DNA from: Phallusia fumigata
Taxonomy: Eukaryota; Chordata; Ascidiacea; Phlebobranchia; Ascidiidae
NCBI GenBank assembly: GCA_008931825.1
Contig: QXVZ01017768.1
Location: 1 to 40,223, forward strand
Direction: 5' to 3'
Length of the DNA: 40,223 bases
Below, piece after piece: positions 24,434 to 33,337 of this stretch. The stretch's first letter is position 1. The number at the start of each line of letters is the position of its first letter. The position numbers and the translations under genes are program-made. The notes below the pieces were generated by a model, which was given only the letters and a program-made list of their open reading frames with translations, searched no databases and had not been told where the DNA came from.

Positions 24434-27400
24434 TCAAGGAGCAATATATTGCATGGCGGCGAGATATGTCTGCATCTGTCTGTGGTCAAAATTGATGGCA
24501 TACTTTCGAAGGCTGTGGGCTGTTGTGGCGTTAAGTCGGTGGTTGGATTCACCCATTTTCTTCAGTAGACTTTCGAAAACAAGGGGATCCCCGTCCGCTG
24601 CGACATAAGGTTTGAAGTGCCTTAACTTCAGATCGCTGCAACGCAAAGTAAAAATTACGAACAGTAAATAAACAGTTATGGATCTCTGACTAAATGTGGA
24701 CATAAAAAAGAATTAGGATCGTTCTATAGTTCTCCCGAAACTCAAATACGCACGTACACAGTGTGGTCACTTTGAATTTTAAAGGTAAAATGTGTGGCCA
24801 AGGATTGCAGTACGCTACGGTACGGTACGGCACGTTGGTACGGTACGCAGCAAAAATCATTAACGATGTACGAGATACGCACAACTCAATACGTACTGCA
24901 CCGTACTGCCATTCTTGTGTGTGATGGCTTACTTGTAAACTTCATACATTGACATTTGTCCTAAACATTTTTTCTGGGGCTCCATAAAATTTTTCTCCAA
25001 CTGTTGCAGAAGAAGGCTTGTCATGAATGGCCACTGCTCAATCATCATGATCAGAAGGATAAGATTTTCGCAGAAGTCTTTTATCATTGCGCGTCTGACA
25101 TCCAGTACCCTTCCATAGTATACTGTGACGAATTTTGTGGCCACCTGATGTGCATCGGTTGCTATTGCAGTGGCTTCTTCGGCTTTTGAGCTGGCTATGC
25201 TTTGAGCGTTAACAGCTTCATTGGTTTTAATTTTTGCTGCTTTTGTAGATGCAATCACCTTTTCAAGTGCTGCAACAGCGGTTTCTCGGGGTAAAACAAC
25301 CCTTGTCGCTTCTTCGGCGGCCGTTTTGGCGTGTTGTTTTGCGGCGGCTGCCGCATCATTCGCTTTTCTTGTACATTGTTCAGCTTCATCTGCCGCTTTA
25401 GTGGCAACTCTTTCAGCTTCTTGACATATGGTTTCGATCTCCTCATCTGATTGCGCTTCCATAAAGACTTTTGTCAAACATTCATCTGCTACATTGTCCG
25501 TCAGACTTCCTGATGTGCCTTCCCCATGCATAGGTAATTTGAGTGACCTCGTTAGCTTTTTAGCAGTTTTTACAGCCTTTTCTGCGCTGTGTTTTGCTAC
25601 GGTTGCTGCAAAGACAAATTCTGTGGCCTGCGAGGCGGCATTTCTTGCTTTTTCCGCCGCGTTGTTGGCCCCAGAAGTGACTCTGTTTGCGTAGTTAGCG
25701 AATTCTGAATATGAGTTGCATACTTCCAAGGTATATTTCCTAAGTGTATTGGCATACGTGCCATCCATGTCGCTCAATGGTAAATTTTCACTAAGTGTTT
25801 CGAAAAACAGTGTATCTGGGCGATTTTTTTGAGAACCTTTATGTAGCTTTCATTGGCCCGGCGCACTTGGCTTTCATTGTACAGATCAGTTTTACTGCGA
25901 CAGATTGACAACATGTCCAGAATAACCTCCTGCAAAACGGTACAGTGCACAGTGTAATTGTAAAAATATTAAAATTAGGCTAAATTCCCTTAAGGTTTTC
26001 ATACCTTCGGTTCATGAAATGCAACAAACGTAGTGGCCATGCTTACAACATTAGTTACGCGTTTAATATTGCGAGCGTTGGGGAGAATGTGCTTTTTACA
26101 AATTTTTGTTTGAAGAAATGCTCTGAAATAGAAAGAATACTGATTCAAAATAGCATATCAAGGTTAAATAAATCTACATTAAAAACTCTCACACTTGCAA
26201 CTATATATATGTAAAATACAATAGTGCTTTTAAATACCCACATTCCCGACAGTACAAAGTCGCGCATGCTTCTAAAAAATGCAGCCGCATAGTTAGATCC
26301 CACTTTTGATTGCAATTTTTAACTATGTTGTACTGTTACAGCGAAAAAATAAACACAAACAAAACATATTTCACTTTGCCACCCAAGAAGCGTAGACCAG
26401 GTCAAATAAGCTCCATTTGCTTTGTTCTGGCTGTGGAAACAATGAACGCCTGAAGATAAGGTTAATTGAATTCACGACAAGGTTATCTTACGGGTGCTTG
26501 ATTTTCATTTTCTAATATCGATGCTAGGTACGTGTCGATCTTCGTAGTAGCCTAAAAGTCAAAGGTTCCCAATAGCACGTTTGTAACATAGTTTTAAGCC
26601 TACATTACATCATAGTTCTTGTCAAGCATGTTAAGTTTACCGAAACAAATTTGCATGACTAAAATTTTCGTCCCCTTGTTTTACTGTTGTTGTAATTCCC
26701 AACTGTTACCTCAGGCAAGCAAAACGGCACATTGATGATTTTCTTCAGATACTCATGACCGTGTTTCGTGACGTTGATAGTGGCGTCACTTCTTCCGTCA
26801 ATGCTGTTTACCGCCACCACGGGGTCAACGGCAATTAGGCAGAAAATAGGGGACAAATGATCGCCCAGCAAAATATTTACAGCATCAAGAACGCTGCGTA
26901 CCTGCAAAGTGTTTTCAAACATATAATCTATAATATTTACATGTTACTTTTAGACCTGAATGTAAATGACTTTATGATTTCAAGCAGTGGGGCAATAGGA
27001 GATAAAAAGTAAAAATTTCCGGAATTCCAGGAGGGCCCCCGCGTGCCGGCGCCCATGGTGTCAGGTAACTCCTGGCGACTCACTTTGTCATGGGTGACGC
27101 GATCCAAGTCGTCAATTGCCAGCACAATCTTGTAGTTTTTATCGTAGACGTATTCAATGGAATGGAGCAAATTAGAAATAGCCATGACCTGAAATATAAT
27201 AGTAAAATGCTTCGGGAAAGTCAATAAGTATGTTTTATCTACACGTTTTTGAAGGCACCTTAGAAAACTGTGCTCGTACTGTATTGGTTTTCGTCAAGAT
27301 GTTACTCAAAGGAATTTACATTGGGCAATGAAAATAGGTCATGGTGTCAAACAATACGCGTTTCTGTGGGCTTACCTCATCTTTAACGAGCTTCATAAAA

Positions 27401-29007
27401 CCAAGTTTGTCCGACATATTTTGCTTCGTGCGGTTGAGAATCCTGTTTATGCGAGTTTTTTGAGAGTTAAAATAGGCGTAAATTATCCCCAGCGCTGGTG
27501 GAAGTATCAAAGCACTTGCTGCTGTGCTCGGAATCCAAAGGAAGCTCTGAAAAATATTTATGGCATTCAACACCAAATTTGTCAGCAAATACAAAAACTT
27601 ACATCCCCAAGGGGTATAACTTTGATCAAAACCAAAACCAACACAGCAAGGATCAATGCAACAATGGGAAGAACGAAAACAGGTATAAAAAAAACTTTAC
27701 TGTTGTAACTTCGTACATGCTTGTAGAAACCTGCGCAAAACAAACATTATATTTTGTGGGGAGCTTTAGGGGTTTTCTTTTACAGGTTGTAAACGTGCCG
27801 AGAAATTTAGCTTGTTCCTGAGATTTCTTAAACGTAATAGATCGAAAAATTCTGACAGTAAATGTTCCAATTTCCTCCTCCACACGCTCAACAATGGAAG
27901 TGACGATTGCAGCCCAAATATCGTCACTTCCACCATGTTTCCATGCATTGAAATCAACGTAAATAAATTTTCTAATAATTGATGAAATATTGGTTTAATA
28001 CGTTCAAGCAAATTAAGAACAATTTTGTTAATTAAACTCACGATCTTGCGTTGCTAAGTATTATGCTATTCGTTTATTGGGGGTAAACTTTTCTAATTTC
28101 TAATACCTGCTGGTATTTGGTGACTCACAACGCGGGATTGTGGTCAAGGCGGCACAGAAAAGAAGCTTCCAGTGGGGCCATTTGGATTCAGACTTGCCCA
28201 TTGCATATGGTAACATTAGGATTACAATTAGCAGTAAGATTCCAGTTAATACTGCAACGGCGATTTGTAACCGTTTGTTTTCACTCCCAACAGCGATCGA
28301 GAACAGGACAAAAAAGATTATGAGCATAATCGTACAAAAAGAAATAAACCATTGTCCATTTCTGCTATCGCCCTCATCACTCCGTCGAAGTTGTTTCTCT
28401 AAACACGCAAGAATGTCACAATGCTGGAACAAATTTTGCGTAAATGCTGTTAACTTGAAGTTTAGTTTTTTAAAGATTACCTGGCCACAATGTTCGTTGT
28501 TACGGGGATAATAGCTGTTATGCCGCGAAGATTTTAAAGTCCAAACTACGAGCTGAACGATTTAGTAACTCGAGAAGGGTGATGTCGCAAGAGTAAAAAG
28601 ACTATTTATTGTTTTGACAGACCACAACCTTTTGTCAGTCTGAGTAAGAATGACTTTCCACTTCCCCATTTGGAAAAAATTCCGATTGTTAGTGGGCTTT
28701 TGACGTGTTGTAGATAATGGTGCAAAACTTCGGCATACATTTTATATCCAAGTCGGTCTTCTGTGTAAATTCCATCGTTGATCAAAGGCTTACCTAAAGG
28801 AAAAACGTTGTGTATAGTAACAAAAGATGTAAAAACTACAAATGCCAGATGTTTGCAGGTAAATAAAAACGATTTTTTAATATTAATTTCATCTAAACTC
28901 GCAAAGACAACATTAAACATGTTTCATTTTCTTAAACCAATCTTCCAAGGCCACTTGTGAAAATCAAACTTACCCAAATGTTTCAAGGCGTCAGCCGGAT
29001 TTTCCAT
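24434..29007 (-). CDS. KAP P-loop NTPase, tandem copy C (complete structure, one frame break)
   Basis: Exons: 29007-28974, 28793-28629, 28398-28107, 27971-27799, 27730-27603, 27546-27376, 27188-27084, 26901-26710, 26551-26492, 26430-26375, 26122-26005, 25929-24933, 24635-24434, about 900 residues. Order: short N-terminus, Walker A GIFSKWGSGKS (around residue 46-56), two membrane segments (70-160), FIYVDFNAWKHGG, two more membrane segments, Walker B IVLAIDDLDR (around 340), YLKKIINVPFCLPE, a repeat-free linker, NARNIKRVTNVVSM, an Ala-rich coiled coil, then LIMMIEQWPFMTSLLL. The last exon encodes FKPYVAADGDPLVFESLL and YAINFDHRQMQTYL, resembling the Kidins220 segment after its KAP domain. The 27971-27799 exon needs a GC donor. 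A one-base loss in the A7 run at 25824-25830 breaks the frame. Likely a membrane NTPase; ligand unknown. Confidence 0.88.
24805..24910. repeat. GTACGG-rich short repeat in the last intron of KAP copy C
   Basis: TACGGTACGGTACGGCACG and GGTACGGTACGCAG, followed after about 40 bases by ACGTACTGCACCGTACTGCC. The words are partly self-complementary, so the stretch can fold back on itself. Confidence 0.6.
24933..25800 (-). other. Ala/Lys/Glu-rich coiled-coil insertion in KAP copy C, up to the EQWP module
   Basis: Between PLSDMDGTYANTLRK and NLILLIMMIEQWP lie about 210 residues built of AEKA, AKxAAE and EEATxxA words with almost no Pro or Gly, typical of a long amphipathic helix. Copy A has the equivalent at about 5600-6500. 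Kidins220 as I know it has the EQWP motif soon after the sensor helix, without this insertion. Confidence 0.75.
25824..25830 (-). other. Homopolymer frame break in KAP copy C
   Basis: The exon starting EVILDMLSICRS reads to KVLKK, then hits a stop about 20 codons on. One more A in this A7 run resumes NRPDTLFFETLSENLPLSD, which aligns with FFDQLRQKLPLSD of copy A. Error or decay cannot be told apart here. Confidence 0.75.
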
Positions 29008-29530
29008 TTTCGGCCTGAACTTTAACAATCACTTGCGTGACAGTTTTTTGTAGCTCGTCGTTGCACCAACCTTAACACTTTCTTAATCCTATAAAAACTG
29101 ACAATGGAATTACTGTAACAACTTGTTTAGGAGACTTTAATTATTATTCGTATGGCCGCTAAAGCGAATTTTGGACAAAATGCTTCTTTTCTTCAAAATA
29201 AAGACTAAACCCAAAATACAACGCCGAATCCCAAAATACAACAACACAAGCCATTTTCCAAATACTAACCATTAAACAAGCCCAGAATCGAGCAGCTGCA
29301 TTTTGTTGAAACATGCAGGTACAGATTTGCACAATACTTGTAATACCGCGAACCTTAAATAAACACCTCCATATAAATCTTGAAAGTCAAGTTTTGTTCT
29401 GAAGCTTGGGTAACAACAATCTACGATTTTACGAAGGCGAATCAAACAACTCATTGATTTAGATACGGACTCTGAAATTTAGAACATAAACATTCTTTGT
29501 GGTCACGTGTTTTTATTCAAACGTATTGCC

Positions 29531-29600
29531 TTACACCAGGGGCAACCTATACAGCCAACGGGCCTATGGCCCGCAGTCATCTTACATGTCCTACAAATTG
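29531..29600. mobile_element. Possible hAT terminal fragment
   Basis: CCAGGGGCAACCTATACAGCC followed by GGGCC-ATGGCCCGCAGTCATC resembles a hAT terminal repeat that opens CAGGGG. The partner end was not found. Confidence 0.4.
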
Positions 29601-30270
29601 TATTTTAAAGGTAGGAACAAAGCCATGATTCACTGTGGTGTCATTCCACTGTGCGCATGTAAGCATAAAAGTATTCCATACAAACCTTGTCCCTGTCTCT
29701 GAAACACTCCAGCTATATAACGAGATAAACTGATTAAAATACCCTAAATTTGCAATGTTATAAACAGAGTATTGTAAGGGGAGAATTAAGTACGCCCCTT
29801 AGAAACATTGCTGAACTTGGTTTTGGTCCACGGGTTGGGAAAGCCTACCAACCAATGCCTTGTACATACAACCTTCTACAGTCTACTTGGCCCTCTAACT
29901 CTTGGTAATTGAGCCATGAATTAAACTTACGTATCTCCGACGCTTGTCAAACTTTTAATGGCATAGCGTTGCTATTACCAACTACTATTATGTTAAGCCT
30001 CACTCATGACTGGTTAATTTGTTTGAACCAGCGGACGTTTTTGCAACTTAAAATCGTTTTTAGTCTCAGATCAACCCCGCAACTATATTTCGTAGGCACG
30101 AAATTTATGTCCATTACACATTTGTTGAATGTTCAGTGGATGGCACAAAACTTTTTGATCGGATCCCGTGGGTTGGGTTGGTAGCATTAAGGAAAAGAGA
30201 CAGAAAAGGACTACACGATGGAACTGCCGCGGCACTTTGTACGTTTTAAATCTTATTTATTGTTGACATC

Positions 30271-30290
30271 CCCTAACCCTAACCCTAACC
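30271..30290. repeat. Interstitial telomere-like repeat
   Basis: Three to four units of CCCTAA (CCCTAACCCTAACCCTAACC). Too short to mark a real chromosome end. Confidence 0.8.
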
Positions 30291-30393
30291 TTATACCTTA
30301 ACATATTTTACGCTTCATGTCCAGTCTGCATTGGGTAGAATACCAAACCAAGGCGACGATTCTCAGCTTCTTTCAATATCTGTAGCTTTAGAA

Positions 30394-30730
30394 CAGTGGT
30401 TCTCAAACTTTCTAAAATTATTCGAATGACGGTATCCCTGCGCAGTCTTTCCGACTACTCGCGGTCCACTAAAAATTGAACCCGAATTAACTTTACGCGA
30501 TTACAATAAACTAACGCTTTGTTTGTGCAAGAATGACGTTTTGTTGCTTGTGATGTCACAAATCAGAATTGCTCTGTGGTGCCACAAAGGGCGCAATCAA
30601 CCTACGTTAGGTTTATTTTAGCCATCACGCGATATAGATTCGGGTAGGAGAGACGTTCGCAGCCCACTTTCGAATCGCTTCACGAACCCCTGGGGGACTG
30701 CGGAACCCACTTTAAGAACGAGAACCACTA
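30394..30730. mobile_element. Non-autonomous hAT-type element (MITE), 337 bases
   Basis: Left end CAGTGGTTCTCAAACTTT; right end, reversed, TAGTGGTTCTCGTTCTTAAAG, so the terminal inverted repeats match imperfectly. The flanks CTTTAGAA (30386-30393) and TTTTAGAG (30731-30738) fit a decayed 8-base target-site duplication of hAT type. There is no coding capacity. Confidence 0.75.
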
Positions 30731-30959
30731 TTTTAGAGGTAACGTACGTACCAATGAATAATAGTAGCAAACGCTGTATGGCATAGAAAGGGCTTGGCCT
30801 ATAGCTTGCGTTTATTGCGTGGCAAGTGGTTATGTGCAAGCAGTTTGTGGGTCCCGTTCCCTTCATCAATTTTGATTTTCACCCGTGGTATGTTTCCTTA
30901 CCTAAAAAGGGAAATTGGTATTCGGTTTGAAATTAAAAAAAATGTTTACCAATAGTTAC

Positions 30960-31340
30960 GTATGTGAGAGCTTTCCAAACTTTGTAGTCGGCGACTCCTT
31001 AATTTTCTTCAAATTTTCCGCGACCCCCACGTGTGACAGCGATAATCAGTTCAAAAGATACATGTTGCAACTTGCAAGGCCATTTTCTCTCGTCAGTGTA
31101 ATTGATTCCTAAATTTATTTGGCATGTAGCCTACACTATACGCCAGCACAATGAAAAGCTAAACTGTTTCTATCAAGTGTTTCTTGATGCGACATTATCT
31201 GCGCTTAAACATTTGTTTTGGCATTTCCGTGTCAAAAGTCAGAAAAAGTGCAGTTTGTGTAAATGTGACACTTAGTGTTAAATTAGCGTACTCGCGACCC
31301 CACAAAATTGTTGCGCGACCCCCAGTTTGTTAAGCTCCGC
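30960..31340. mobile_element. Possible degraded hAT-like element
   Basis: Contains TTCCGCGACCCCCACGTGTGACAG near one side and CTCGCGACCCC and GCGCGACCCCCAGTTTG near the other, words common in hAT-derived repeats. Ends are not defined. Confidence 0.35.
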
Positions 31341-33337
31341 CCTATCTTACATTGTTGCTGCCGTTTAATTCTGTACCACGATTTCGTGTCTGTGTGATCT
31401 ATAGCGTTGTCTTAAGTATACCAGTGGTACCACGTATATTTGCATTTCGCAATCAACCGTTTAGACTACAAATAAAGCTGCTGTTTGTTTACTCCAGTGC
31501 AAAGCATAGAATATTTCAAGTTAAAATGAATCCGGAATCTAAACGGAACTCCCTCTTGCATGACTACGCATTTAGGGCAAGACAGTAACACATTGGCAAA
31601 CATTTTTATTGCCAATCTAAATAAGACCACAGGCCTAGGACAGTTCAACGAACTAACCAACCTAACCTGAGTTCTTTGGGCAAGCCGTCTGGAACTCGCC
31701 AAGCAAACAGAAAAGTGCACACTTTGAACCCAAATATCTTGCGAACCAAACACAACGAAACACCAAATTTGCACAAAACATTTCGCAGAATTCACAAACG
31801 GTTGACACAAACTGTTTGAAAAAATATTTAAACACCGAATATTAATGTGATTATGAATATGACTGCTTAATGCGCTCACCACGATGGAACAGCACATTGT
31901 AGCCGCTGCCACACCTAATTCTATACAGCATGCCGCTTCCAAGCCCATGATCGTTATTGTGCGCATTAGAGAGCTCCAGTTAATATTCAGTTGAAATTTA
32001 TAACTCGTGTGTATTGCCGACACCAAGCGTACCAGCAACCAATCGTAATCTACGCTGGCATGCGACCTGCAAAATGTTTTGTGTGGTTTTGCCCTTGCAC
32101 TGTTTTTGTGCAGGCCTAACTGTCTTTCCTAATATTTTGTTGAACACAGTGTAGTGACGTCATAAAACGTCATCACACGTACCTACGTGCAATTTATGGG
32201 GACGTCACCAACATGGTTACACACATTTACATACTTCAGTGGTCACAAACGTTTTTTTTCTAAAAAGCATGCACATGTAAAAGGACGAAAATCGGTTCCA
32301 AATATTTGGATTTGTTATGTAAGTAAGTGCAGACATGGAACGTGACCAGCAAAAATCTGAAATGGCGCTCAGCTGGTTACGTTACGTCACGAATCTTGTC
32401 AGCGTTTTTCTTTTGCAACTTTACATGAACGATTGCAGTTTGTGGGCTTTAACATGTTTATAATTATAACGAAGTGCAATACATGTGTCAAGGCCTTCGC
32501 ACATTTTGTACCATAGCGTTAGCCTAAAAAGGTGCAAGCAATTTTGTTTCAACTGTGTTTCAATTTCTTTGTTTCTGTTTTGTAGATCACACATATTTTT
32601 TAGTCACATTAAAAATTGCAAAAAAATTTACATGAAATTTTGTGTGGAGATTTAATTTTTACTAAAGTGGGTTAATCAATGCTTTTAATAATATACACTT
32701 ACTCATAATGTTAAGAAAGAGGCTGTCTTAAATGTGTTTGAAAAGACCTGTTTAGTTTTCATATTTGCAGCAAAATAGATAAAACTAAAGGACTGTAATG
32801 TAAAACTACAGGTCATCCTGTTGATATCAGTCTACAGTTTAATGAGACCTTTTACTAAGTCTAAGAAATTTAAATATGTTAGCCAAACAGAGCCTTTGAG
32901 TGGTGCTTGGGTTTACACTTGGCTTGGTATAGTGTAGTCCCATCACTCCCATGTACTAGTTTTTTTATTTGACCTTTTTTAATATGTTACCTGAAGTATT
33001 TCTGACATCACCAATTCAAATGTCGTACCTATTACTTTTAGTGATCCAAATAACGCTAATCATGTACGTTATTTGCATTTGAGTTCATTTATGTGTTTTA
33101 CCACAAGAAAATGCTTTACCTGCAAGTACCAATCGAACCAGCAATTTTCAAAGGCAATGTTACCCTGGCCACTTGTTTTGGTAACGACTTACTGAATTAC
33201 CTTTTTTTGCATTTCATTTTCTTAAAAAAACATATGTGTACATGTCAAACTATTCAGACTGGGTTATAGATATAAATCTAACATTTATTTACAGAACTGG
33301 TTGTTGTAGGGTTATATATGTTTAATAATTGCTAAAT

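Larger units (their letters stand above)
29008..33337. other. Intergenic stretch between KAP copy C and NCOA4
   Basis: No supported gene. It holds hAT-like remnants (29531-29600, 30394-30730, 30960-31340), a short telomere-like run at 30271-30290, and sequence at 30090-30190 (GGCACGAAATTTATGTCCATTACACA, then CCCGTGGGTTGGGTTGGTAGCATTAAGGAAA) related to the repeats upstream of KAP copies A and B. A 190-codon minus frame at 31466-32038 has no recognisable domain. Confidence 0.65.

Noticed and set aside
31466..32038. Minus-strand open frame of 190 codons
   Set aside because: No recognisable domain, no supporting splice or polyadenylation context, and it overlaps unremarkable intergenic sequence. 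Length alone is not enough.
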